7,023 nucleotides of DNA from Oscillospiraceae bacterium (GTDB lineage Bacteria > Bacillota_A > Clostridia > Oscillospirales > Ruminococcaceae), in NCBI GenBank assembly GCA_017848205.1, contig JAGDDO010000618.1:1-7023 (forward strand), written 5' to 3'. The position numbers and the translations under genes were made by a program. This document shows positions 1 through 6,298 of the stretch, one piece after another. Below the pieces are notes generated by a model that did no database searches, was not told where the DNA came from, and saw only the letters and a list, made by a program, of their open reading frames with translations. How positions within the stretch are numbered: position 1 is the first letter of the stretch; the number at the start of each line of letters is the position of its first letter.

Positions 1-1238
1 ATCTGGCTTGCGTTTACAAGCAGCTCGTCCTTTTCACAGAACACCGGCTTCAGCTGTCTGAAAGTATCAGCGTCAGTAGTGTAGAAAATCGTGTAGTCGT
101 AGTGCATGAGTGTCTTGCCGCTTCTTATGCCGAAACTGCTTTCAAAGTTGAAGTACGGCATGAAAATTCTGAAAAGACGCTCGTTTTCCGCAGCAACAGA
201 TTTAAGTGCATTTCCGTGGATGGAAACTATCTTTGCAAGAAGTGCCGGATTCCTTATGGAGATACGTTCAAGATAGGATGATATACAGTGCTCGATCTGC
301 GATTCCGCTTCAAGCAGAAGATCATTGCGGAAGAAGTTTTCACGGGCGGCATTGGCGCTCAGTCTGTCAGTGTTGAAGAAGCACTGGACAAAGAAAGCCC
401 AGTTCGGAAGTATCTGTGATCCGTCCTCGGTCAGCAGTATGCTTTTGAGATAGATCCTGTGACTTCTGACGGATGCGGCGGATACTGTAAACGGAAGAAT
501 ATATGCAACACCGCTGAAAAGGCCGTTTTCCGATTCGAGCGGAATATAGTCAAGAAAGTCAAAGTCAGTTCCGAAGATCTGTCTGCCCATGGTCAGGACG
601 TTTTCACGTTCACTGCTGCTTATCTTGTTGAACAGCGGATTGGCTCTTGCTGAAAAATCGCCGCTGGTAACGTAAACAGGGAAGGACATCGGAAGTGCGT
701 AGTAGCGTACTGCACTGAGTATTTCGGCAAAGTTGAAGTGTGAAGCGTAGGTTTCATCAGCATTTATGACGATCTCGGTTCCTACCGGCATATCTGATTC
801 GATCTGTTCTACAGTGTATTTTCCGGATGTGTATCCGTGCCATTCAAACACCTTGTCAGGTTCTCTGAACGAGCGGGTCCTCAGAACGATCTCGGAAGTC
901 ACCATAAAGCAGGAAAGCATACCTATTCCGAATTTTCCGATAAACGAAATATTCTCATTGTTTCCGCGTTTGAGCGACTGTCCGATGACGGAGATGAACT
1001 TGTGTATCTCTTCCTCGGTTATACCGCTTCCGTTATCCCTGAAAGTAAGTGACTTGTGCTCTTCAATTTTTATATCGATACGCGGCTGCTCATCCATACC
1101 GTGAGCTCTTCGGAGCATGACGGCATCTGCTGAATTCTGGAGGAGTTCCCTTATGAATACCTTAGGCGTGCTGTAAAGATGATTCGAAAGGAGGTCCATC
1201 ATACCGCCGAGATTTACTGTAAAATTAAATTCTTTCAT
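1..1238 (-). CDS. HSP90-family ATP-dependent chaperone (divergent HtpG-like), 3' end outside window
   Basis: I translated this reading frame directly: it is open from an ATG at 1238 to the left edge (412 complete codons, no stop). The N-terminal GHKL ATPase motifs of HSP90 are visible: RELLQNSADA at residues 30-39 (catalytic Glu31, Mg-binding Asn35), DNGSG at 68-72, IGKFGIGMLSCFM at 100-112, and a GTEI motif further on. The middle domain keeps an A-R-E-N motif whose Arg299 corresponds to the ATP-contacting arginine of HSP90 SREM-type motifs. By family knowledge it is a cytosolic, dimeric, ATP-driven chaperone. The opening and the NAAREN form differ from classical HtpG (about 620 aa) and resemble the shorter 'HSP90 family protein' group of Gram-positives. 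AAAGGAT at 1251-1245, 6 nt before the ATG, is the ribosome-binding site. No CIRCE or CtsR heat-shock operator was seen. The family call is firm; clients and full length cannot be known here. Confidence 0.88.
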   Translation of the reverse strand, partial: MKEFNFTVNLGGMMDLLSNHLYSTPKVFIRELLQNSADAVMLRRAHGMDEQPRIDIKIEEHKSLTFRDNGSGITEEEIHKFISVIGQSLKRGNNENISFIGKFGIGMLSCFMVTSEIVLRTRSFREPDKVFEWHGYTSGKYTVEQIESDMPVGTEIVINADETYASHFNFAEILSAVRYYALPMSFPVYVTSGDFSARANPLFNKISSSERENVLTMGRQIFGTDFDFLDYIPLESENGLFSGVAYILPFTVSAASVRSHRIYLKSILLTEDGSQILPNWAFFVQCFFNTDRLSANAARENFFRNDLLLEAESQIEHCISSYLERISIRNPALLAKIVSIHGNALKSVAAENERLFRIFMPYFNFESSFGIRSGKTLMHYDYTIFYTTDADTFRQLKPVFCEKDELLVNASQ

Positions 1239-1267
1239 AAATTTATCCTTTGATCTGTTTCCGTACT

Positions 1268-1308
1268 AAAAAAGGCATATAACATCTTAAAGAAGTATGT
1301 TATATGCC
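1268..1308 (-). terminator. Intrinsic terminator after the zinc-ribbon/SH3 membrane protein gene
   Basis: A perfect 12-bp stem (arms 1274-1285 and 1297-1308) encloses an 11-nt loop that can form three more pairs. Read on the minus strand, the stem is followed at once by six T residues (1273-1268). It begins 25 nt past the stop codon of the upstream gene. The plus strand has no comparable T-tract after the stem, so it acts on minus-strand transcripts. The stem is AT-rich, so efficiency may be only moderate. It ends 16 nt before the ribosome-binding site of the HSP90 gene. Confidence 0.85.
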
Positions 1309-1332
1309 GTTTCTGATCATAAGAAAACAGTA

Positions 1333-2409
1333 TTATTCGTAATCTTCGTCATCTGATCCGTCGGTCTCGTCATCGCTGCCGTCTTCTGTTTCGTCATCTT
1401 CTTCGCTTTCCTCAGTTACAGATGAAGACTTGTCAAGGTTCTTGATCTCGCTGTTGTTTACCACGTAGTCAGCAGAAACAAAGCCTTCCTTGTTTCCGGT
1501 ATTGATCTTGTACCATGTGTTGTCTTCGTCATCAGTAACTGTGTCGAGGATCTCGACCTGAGCGCCGTTTAAGAGCTCGCCGATGAATTCAGCATCGTAG
1601 GAAGCCTCAGCACGTACGTTGAGAACGTCATCAGCATCGATGCCTGTTACTGTACCCATTACCTTAGGAACATTGAGTGAGATGTCAGTAAGTATTACTT
1701 CGATAGGAGCCTTGTCAAGTGCTTCGTTATCGAACTTGAAATCAGCATTTATTTTGCAGAGACCGTTGTCGAAAGTTGTGTGTGCATAGTAGAATGCATC
1801 CTTTTCGTTGAGTTCAGGAGCATTTTCCTTGAGTGCGAGAACGATCTTGAGTTCTTCGAATGTCATGTCAGCAGATGCAACAGGAGAGATCTGTGCATTG
1901 CCGGAAACTATTACCTTTGAAATAGGAGCTGCGTCAGTGAGCTGGCTTTCCAGAGTTGAAACTGTAACAGGGAAGTCAGTGAATTCAGCAGCGACCGTAT
2001 CGGAGATCTTTATGCTGTATCTGTCTCCGAGTACCTTTGTTACGTCAGAGAAAGACTGTCCGAGAAAATCAACTGCGTTGTAGTGTACAGAAGGAACTTC
2101 AGGTTCTGATGATTCTGAAGTTTCGGAAACTTCATCGCTTAATGACGGTGTGTCGTTTTCTTTTTCACCAGTCAGTGTATTGTTCTGCAGGTGCATCCAT
2201 ACAAGTGTAAGTGCATATCCGAATGCAGCTATGGCAAGAAGAAGTGCACATACGTTTGGCATCAGGGAAGGCCTGTCAACCTGAATGAGCTTTTCCTCTT
2301 CAGGATCAAGTCTTACAAGGTCAATGTATTCGTACGGTTCACCGCATTTAGGACAAATTTCTGCTTTTTTCGGAACTTTGGCTCCGCAGTTTCTGCATAA
2401 TTTTTTCAT
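1333..2409 (-). CDS. Membrane-anchored zinc-ribbon / SH3-domain protein with acidic tail
   Basis: This 358-aa protein has a modular layout. An N-terminal zinc ribbon carries two CxxC knuckles (Cys5, 8, 19, 22). One hydrophobic helix follows at about residues 51-73, then a Ser/Glu-rich linker (about 78-106) and an unrecognised folded region of about 140 residues. A bacterial SH3-like domain (about 251-317) shows the usual LNVRAEAS, WYKI and GFVSADYV signatures. The tail from about 330 is almost entirely Asp, Glu, Ser, Thr and Gly. Inference: the ribbon sits in the cytosol and the SH3 domain outside, where such domains often bind peptidoglycan. The function is unknown. An in-frame GTG at 2421 would add four residues, but it lies inside the Shine-Dalgarno sequence, so the ATG at 2409 is preferred. 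The gene has its own strong promoter and ends before an intrinsic terminator; no terminator separates it from the GGDEF gene, so readthrough from that operon is also likely. Confidence 0.8.
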   Translation of the reverse strand: MKKLCRNCGAKVPKKAEICPKCGEPYEYIDLVRLDPEEEKLIQVDRPSLMPNVCALLLAIAAFGYALTLVWMHLQNNTLTGEKENDTPSLSDEVSETSESSEPEVPSVHYNAVDFLGQSFSDVTKVLGDRYSIKISDTVAAEFTDFPVTVSTLESQLTDAAPISKVIVSGNAQISPVASADMTFEELKIVLALKENAPELNEKDAFYYAHTTFDNGLCKINADFKFDNEALDKAPIEVILTDISLNVPKVMGTVTGIDADDVLNVRAEASYDAEFIGELLNGAQVEILDTVTDDEDNTWYKINTGNKEGFVSADYVVNNSEIKNLDKSSSVTEESEEDDETEDGSDDETDGSDDEDYE

Positions 2410-2416
2410 TATCTCT

Positions 2417-2425
2417 ATCACCTTT
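2417..2425 (-). promoter_or_regulatory. Ribosome-binding site that decides the start of the zinc-ribbon gene
   Basis: On the minus strand this reads AAAGGTGAT, a good match to the anti-Shine-Dalgarno sequence, 7 nt before the ATG at 2409. The alternative GTG codon (2421-2419) lies within this site and could not use it, so it is unlikely to be the start. Confidence 0.75.
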
Positions 2426-2487
2426 ATATAGCAAAAAGTTAATTTTTATCTTATATTTTCCGTTATAAAATATAACCTGTACTATCA

Positions 2488-2517
2488 ATTATATAATACT
2501 TTAAGGTGGATTGTCAA
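2488..2517 (-). promoter_or_regulatory. Consensus sigma-A promoter for the zinc-ribbon/SH3 gene
   Basis: On the minus strand there is an exact TTGACA (2517-2512) and an exact TATAAT (2493-2488), 18 nt apart. Transcription should begin near 2481 and give a leader of about 70 nt. The leader is AT-rich and contains a 6-bp inverted repeat with a 3-nt loop at 2462-2476, too weak to call a terminator. The promoter begins 13 nt after the stop codon of the GGDEF gene. Confidence 0.85.
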
Positions 2518-2529
2518 TAAGATTTGTTA

Positions 2530-4851
2530 TTAATTCTTCGGAACTTTAAGTATGGATTTTCTCTTTATCTTCTTCTGCTGGTAAAGAATTTCGTCTGCTT
2601 TTTCGAGAATGTCACCGAGAACGATGTCATTACCGCATACGAACGGATAGATACCTACGCTCATGTTTACGTAATACGGCTTGTCACAGGTATCGTTGAA
2701 GCTTTCCATGGTCTTGTTGATACGGTTAAGTATGTGGTTCATATTATCCGTTCCGCCGAGAAGCGCAAAAGCCGCAAATTCGTCGCCGCCTATTCTTCCG
2801 ACTATATCAGTCGTTCTGAAGGAGTGAGTCAGAATGTTTGCAATGCTCTTCAGCGCAAAGTCTCCGTCGTCGTGGCCGAACTGGTCGTTTACTGACTTAA
2901 GGCTGTCCATGTCGGCGAATACGACAATGGCATTCTTGCCTTTGTTGACAGGATTGTGGATGACCGCATCAACATTGTCAAAGTAGCCTCTTCTGTTGAA
3001 AATACCGGTAAGTTCGTCGTACTTTGATATTTTCTCAAAGTTACGGCTGTTTTCCTTTTCGGTAGCAAGCAGAGACTGGAGATTTCGGAGAATGCTGTTG
3101 TATTTGAGGGCAGTGCCTATCTGGATTCCTACCTTGTTGATATACTGGTAAAGATCAGGTCTTGCTGAACAGATGAGGGTGCCGTATATTTCTTCGTTTG
3201 AGAACAGCGGTGTAATGATAAGCGGAAGGCCGTCTTCCGTGTCGAGGTGCTTGTCGTTAAGGAAGCCGTACGGAGTGATCCTGTTGTCCTCGCTGTAGTA
3301 GCGGATCTCCTCGCCGTGCTGCGAGTAGATGAGCGAAATGGATTCCGGAGGTGTAAACTTTGTTCCTTCCTTGTGTTCAGCAGGGGCATCGAAAAGATAC
3401 ATGTAGCTTTTTTCAATGCCGAGGGCACTTAGTCTTGTCATTATAGGACGGAGAGACTGTTTGCTTGCCTCGCCGGTTATGATAACGTCATTAACGATAC
3501 AGTTTATTATCGTGTCGCTGTTTATCGTTTCCTTGAGCTCGCGTCTGCGTGAAGTATGATTGAAAGTTGATATCTCACGGTATATCTGTGAGAAAACAAG
3601 TCCTATTTCGTAGTCGTTTGTATTTTCCGTTGAGAGCTTGTACTGTACAGTGTCGATTATATTGTAAACTTCATCCGTCGGCATTACCGAAAGAATGCCG
3701 GTTGAAATGATGTTCTGAACAGCTATCTGTACAGCCTTGCGGTAGTGTTTCGGCTTCATGAAGGACCTGTAGTCGAAGACTATTTCAAAGAAGTTCTTAA
3801 AAAGCTGAACTATCGAGTCATATTCACTTCCCGGAAAATATTTTCTGTACTTAACTGCAGAGGACTCCCTGAAAAGATAGTTCATGTAGTCTTCCGTGCT
3901 GTATTCCGCAAGCTGTGCCTTGCTGAGTTTCGTATCAGCAAAGATGTAGCTGAGATTTTCGTATGATGTGTTCTTGCAGCCGCAGGAGTTTCGCACAACA
4001 AGGTTTGTCGGAATGAGCATGTGCTGCGGTTTTTCGGCTTTGAGCAGTTCCGGTATCTTAGACACGGCCTTGTAACCCATCTGGAAATTGTCGGCGTTTA
4101 CAGTAGTGAGCAGCGGATAAAGTTCGACTGCTGTTCTTGAATTGTCAAATCCGACAACGGAAATGTTCTTTCCCGGCTTGTATTTTCCGCTTTTATTCAG
4201 TACGCGGTAGCCGCCCTTTGCCATTTCATCGTTGGCAAAACAGATGGCATCGATCTGGTCGTTGTCGTTCAGGAGCTCGGTCACAACGCTGTCGCTGTTT
4301 TCGGAAAAATCGCCGTAAACGATGAGGTTCTTGTCCACCGGAAGACCGTTTTCAAGCATTGTTTCAACGTATACGTTGCGTCGCTCCTCAGCGTCAGAGT
4401 TGAGTCTCGATCCGCTTACAAATCCGATGTTACGGCAGTTGTGTCTGTGTATAAGGTGGTTTAAGGCTTTCTTGAGCCCTGTTTTGTTGTCAAGACGGAT
4501 GGAATGGAATTGTTCATATTCCGCAGCTATCGTCAGGACAGGCACACCCGGAAACTGTTCAATGAACTTCAGTGTCTCTTCGTTGGAAAGAGTGTTTCCG
4601 ATTATTCCGGCCATAATTATGAGAAAGTCAAGATCGAGTTTCCTGCCGAGGTCATATATTGTATTGTACTGATAGTAATAAGGAGACTTCAGTGGGTCGT
4701 TGTAATCACCGTTAAGATGCATGCCCGGAAAAATGATCAGGTTTGCTCCCAGTTCCTTTGCAGCTGATGAAGCTCCGCTGCAGAGGGAGTAGACCGAGCC
4801 GTCAACGAGATTACTAACGTAAAGTCCAATATTAAGTTTTGGATTACTCAT
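2530..4851 (-). CDS. LacI-type ligand-binding domain fused to a GGDEF diguanylate cyclase
   Basis: A 773-aa protein that would make c-di-GMP from two GTP. Residues 6 to about 290 form a LacI/GalR-type periplasmic-binding fold, shown by FANDEMAKGGYRVL (205-218), VVGFDNSR (232-239), PLLTTV (246-251) and the closing LVVRNSCGC. There is no helix-turn-helix, signal peptide or transmembrane helix, so it should sense a ligand, probably a sugar, in the cytosol. A helical region (about 305-440) and a possible GAF-like domain (about 445-590) follow, then a short helical linker. The GGDEF domain starts at YDELTGIFNRRG (611-622); Asp647 lies in the metal site, NDQFGH is at 655-660, and an intact GGDEF motif is at 688-692. 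An RxxD product-inhibition site (Arg679-Asp682) lies exactly five residues before it. Both active and inhibitory sites therefore look functional. An ATG at 4851 with AGGAG 8 nt upstream sets the start. It lies 24 nt after the methyltransferase gene, probably in one operon. The ligand is unknown. Confidence 0.93.
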   Translation of the reverse strand: MSNPKLNIGLYVSNLVDGSVYSLCSGASSAAKELGANLIIFPGMHLNGDYNDPLKSPYYYQYNTIYDLGRKLDLDFLIIMAGIIGNTLSNEETLKFIEQFPGVPVLTIAAEYEQFHSIRLDNKTGLKKALNHLIHRHNCRNIGFVSGSRLNSDAEERRNVYVETMLENGLPVDKNLIVYGDFSENSDSVVTELLNDNDQIDAICFANDEMAKGGYRVLNKSGKYKPGKNISVVGFDNSRTAVELYPLLTTVNADNFQMGYKAVSKIPELLKAEKPQHMLIPTNLVVRNSCGCKNTSYENLSYIFADTKLSKAQLAEYSTEDYMNYLFRESSAVKYRKYFPGSEYDSIVQLFKNFFEIVFDYRSFMKPKHYRKAVQIAVQNIISTGILSVMPTDEVYNIIDTVQYKLSTENTNDYEIGLVFSQIYREISTFNHTSRRRELKETINSDTIINCIVNDVIITGEASKQSLRPIMTRLSALGIEKSYMYLFDAPAEHKEGTKFTPPESISLIYSQHGEEIRYYSEDNRITPYGFLNDKHLDTEDGLPLIITPLFSNEEIYGTLICSARPDLYQYINKVGIQIGTALKYNSILRNLQSLLATEKENSRNFEKISKYDELTGIFNRRGYFDNVDAVIHNPVNKGKNAIVVFADMDSLKSVNDQFGHDDGDFALKSIANILTHSFRTTDIVGRIGGDEFAAFALLGGTDNMNHILNRINKTMESFNDTCDKPYYVNMSVGIYPFVCGNDIVLGDILEKADEILYQQKKIKRKSILKVPKN

Positions 4852-4875
4852 TAAATATACTCCTGTGACTTATGA

Positions 4876-5991
4876 TTATTTAAAGTACATGAAGAGCTGA
4901 CACTTGATCATTCCGTTGTAGAGTTTTCTCCTCTTGTCAGCTTTTCTGCCGAAGAAGTTTTCAAAATTTTCATGCGGTGAGATTATGTAGTATGAGTTGC
5001 CCTTGTCCATGGTGAATTTTCTTCCCATTATTCTGTAGAGCTCCTCAGCTTCCTTAAGTTCAAGCATACGCTCACCGTAAGGAGGGTTACAGATCACGAT
5101 CGAATTTTCAACGCTGTCGAAGTGTTTTATGTCCGCCTGATAGGCAGTTACCCTTGATGCAACGCCGGCTTTTTTTATATTGTCGTTTGAAAGCATGACG
5201 CATTCCTCGTCAACGTCATAGCCGTTCGCTTCAAACTTCGCATCCTTTTTAACAAGAGATACAGCGCGCTTTCTTTCCTCGCTCCATACAGAGCTGTCTG
5301 ATATCTCCCATTTTTCAGCGGCAAACCTTCTGTTTATTCCCGGTGCTATGTTCAGTGATTTGAAGGCCGATTCTATAAGGAAAGTACCGCTTCCGCAGAA
5401 CGGATCGCATACGCGGCTGTCTTCACGGACATGCGCAAGGTCGATAATGCCTGCTGCCAGTGTTTCCTTTATAGGTGCGAGGTTCGAGTTTCTGCGGTAT
5501 CCGCGCTTGTGAAGACCGGTGCCGCTTGTGTCAAGGTAGATGGTCACCACGTCCTTCATTATGCCGAACTGTATCTGGTGTACAGCTCCTGATTCATCGA
5601 ACCAGTTCACTCCGTATTTTTCCTTCAGTCTTTCGACTGCTGCTTTCTTGATTATCGACTGGCAGTCAGGAATGCTGCGGAGCTGTGAATTCAGTGAATA
5701 TCCTTTTACCGGAAAAGCTTCCGTTTTCCCGATGAATTCCTCAAAAGGTATTTTTCTTACGCCTTCAAAAAGTTCCTCAAAAGTGAGAGCCCTGAATTCC
5801 GCAAGCTGTATTAGTACACGTTCTGCTGTGGCAAGACATATGTTCGCCCTTGCGATCATTGTCATGTCTCCTTCAAAGGTAACGCGTCCGTTGTCAGCAG
5901 TAACGTTCTCTGCACCGATTTTTTTAGCTTCAAATGAAAGTACGCTTTCAAGTCCGAAGTGACATGGGCACGAGATCGTATATTTATTCAA
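4876..5991 (-). CDS. THUMP-domain class I RNA methyltransferase (RlmL/YpsC family, guanine-N2)
   Basis: This 371-aa protein matches the single-domain RlmL/YpsC family (COG0116-type), which transfers a methyl group from S-adenosylmethionine to the N2 of guanine, usually in 23S rRNA. The N-terminal ferredoxin-like part (YTISCPCHFGLE at 4-15) leads into a THUMP RNA-binding domain (about 65-155) and the family linker HKRGYR (161-166). The Rossmann methyltransferase domain shows motif I DPFCGSGT (196-203), acidic motif II GYDVD (257-261), motif III Asp287, and catalytic NPPYGER (302-308). E. coli RlmL is about twice as long because it is fused to RlmK; the present length fits the Gram-positive form, such as B. 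subtilis YpsC. The start codon is TTG: no in-frame ATG or GTG lies between the upstream stop at 6006-6004 and this point, and the next ATG is Met43, which would delete conserved sequence. It heads an operon with the GGDEF gene. The target nucleotide is inferred from the family only. Confidence 0.92.
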   Translation of the reverse strand: MNKYTISCPCHFGLESVLSFEAKKIGAENVTADNGRVTFEGDMTMIARANICLATAERVLIQLAEFRALTFEELFEGVRKIPFEEFIGKTEAFPVKGYSLNSQLRSIPDCQSIIKKAAVERLKEKYGVNWFDESGAVHQIQFGIMKDVVTIYLDTSGTGLHKRGYRRNSNLAPIKETLAAGIIDLAHVREDSRVCDPFCGSGTFLIESAFKSLNIAPGINRRFAAEKWEISDSSVWSEERKRAVSLVKKDAKFEANGYDVDEECVMLSNDNIKKAGVASRVTAYQADIKHFDSVENSIVICNPPYGERMLELKEAEELYRIMGRKFTMDKGNSYYIISPHENFENFFGRKADKRRKLYNGMIKCQLFMYFK

Positions 5992-6000
5992 AAAAACACA

Positions 6001-6005
6001 TCCTT
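6001..6005 (-). promoter_or_regulatory. Ribosome-binding site supporting the TTG start of the methyltransferase gene
   Basis: AAGGA on the minus strand lies 9 nt before the TTG at 5991. A stretch of seven T residues fills most of the gap and includes the first bases of the TTG. An ATG overlapping the site is out of frame and meets a stop within a few codons. The combination of AAGGA and TTG suggests moderate translation. Confidence 0.65.
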
Positions 6006-6019
6006 AATTTTATATGAAA

Positions 6020-6048
6020 ATTCGTTTTCTGTACGTAGTTATACGAAT
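6020..6048 (-). repeat. Inverted repeat around the predicted transcription start (possible operator)
   Basis: Six-base arms ATTCGT (6020-6025) and ACGAAT (6043-6048) flank 17 nt with TACGTA near the centre. The repeat overlaps the predicted transcription start near 6044 of the methyltransferase-GGDEF operon. The position would suit a repressor site or a weak leader hairpin. Such short arms can occur by chance in AT-rich DNA. Confidence 0.3.
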
Positions 6049-6050
6049 AT

Positions 6051-6079
6051 ATTATATCATAAAAATGTGCGTTTGTTAA
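6051..6079 (-). promoter_or_regulatory. Sigma-A promoter of the methyltransferase-GGDEF operon
   Basis: On the minus strand TTAACA (6079-6074, 5 of 6 matches to the -35 consensus) is followed after 17 nt by an exact TATAAT (6056-6051). The predicted start near 6044 gives a leader of about 53 nt before the TTG codon. There is no room for another promoter between the methyltransferase and GGDEF genes, so this one likely serves both. Confidence 0.8.
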
Positions 6080-6094
6080 TAGCAAAATTAAAAA

Positions 6095-6110
6095 AATAAT
6101 GTACATTATT
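6095..6110. repeat. Perfect 16-bp palindrome upstream of the operon promoter
   Basis: AATAATGTACATTATT reads identically on both strands. It ends 15 bp before the -35 box, about 51 to 66 bp upstream of the predicted transcription start. A dyad in this position could be the site of a dimeric activator or other regulator. I do not recognise it as a known operator. There is no T-tract or loop that would make it a terminator. Confidence 0.45.
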
Positions 6111-6142
6111 ATGAAAAGCAATGATTATGCACCGTTTTTCTG

Positions 6143-6175
6143 AAAAAAACAGCGCCCCGGCAACTGCCGGGGCGC
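6143..6175 (-). terminator. Strong intrinsic terminator downstream of the penicillin-binding protein gene
   Basis: A perfect 10-bp GC-rich stem (arms 6152-6161 and 6166-6175) with a 4-nt loop is followed on the minus strand, two bases later, by seven T residues (6149-6143). It ends minus-strand transcripts that pass through the penicillin-binding protein stop codon and the composite repeat element. It insulates the methyltransferase operon from that gene. Confidence 0.92.
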
Positions 6176-6181
6176 ATGTAT

Positions 6182-6298
6182 TTAAGGAAACGCTGATTTA
6201 TTCATAAATCAGCGTGGGGGTCCGGGGCGAAGCCCCGCAAATCCCGCTTTCTGACATCCGGCGAAGCCGGATGTCAGGTTTGATCAGTGTTTCCTTAA
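6182..6298. repeat. 117-bp composite hairpin element with terminal inverted repeats (MITE-like or REP-like)
   Basis: Outer arms at 6182-6197 and 6283-6298 are inverted copies of a 16-base sequence beginning TTAAGGAAAC, with one mismatch. Inside are three perfect hairpins: 11 bp at 6190-6215 with a TTCA loop, 6 bp at 6223-6237, and 12 bp at 6251-6277. The last two share the loop sequence GGCGAAGCC. Much of the interior is GC-rich, unlike the AT-rich DNA on the side of the methyltransferase promoter. No transposase or credible reading frame is present, so if mobile it is non-autonomous. Both ends carry TTAA, which could be part of the arm or a target duplication. It lies between the penicillin-binding protein stop codon and its terminator, so it would be transcribed as a structured 3' untranslated region. 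The structure is directly visible; mobility is inference. Confidence 0.75.

Noticed and set aside
459..1104. Plus-strand open frames (64, 71 and 112 aa) at the left side
   Set aside because: They lie antisense to the HSP90-family gene, whose motifs are unmistakable on the other strand, and they match no recognisable protein.
2409..2421. GTG at 2421 as the start of the zinc-ribbon gene
   Set aside because: It lies within the Shine-Dalgarno sequence that serves the ATG at 2409.
2462..2476. Small inverted repeat in the zinc-ribbon leader as a terminator or attenuator
   Set aside because: The 6-bp AT-only stem is too weak and has no clear T-tract after it.
2518..2529. Terminator after the GGDEF gene
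   Set aside because: No stem-loop lies between the stop codon and the next promoter, so none can be supported.
3129..3428. Minus-strand 99-aa frame inside the GGDEF gene
   Set aside because: It is a shifted reading of the same strand, rich in Ser, Thr and Arg, as expected of a shadow frame.
5540..5962. Plus-strand 140-aa frame opposite the methyltransferase
   Set aside because: It is antisense to conserved methyltransferase sequence and has no recognisable domain.
6182..6298. CRISPR-like or riboswitch interpretation of the hairpin cluster
   Set aside because: There are no evenly spaced direct repeats with unique spacers, and the element is downstream of a gene rather than in a 5' leader.
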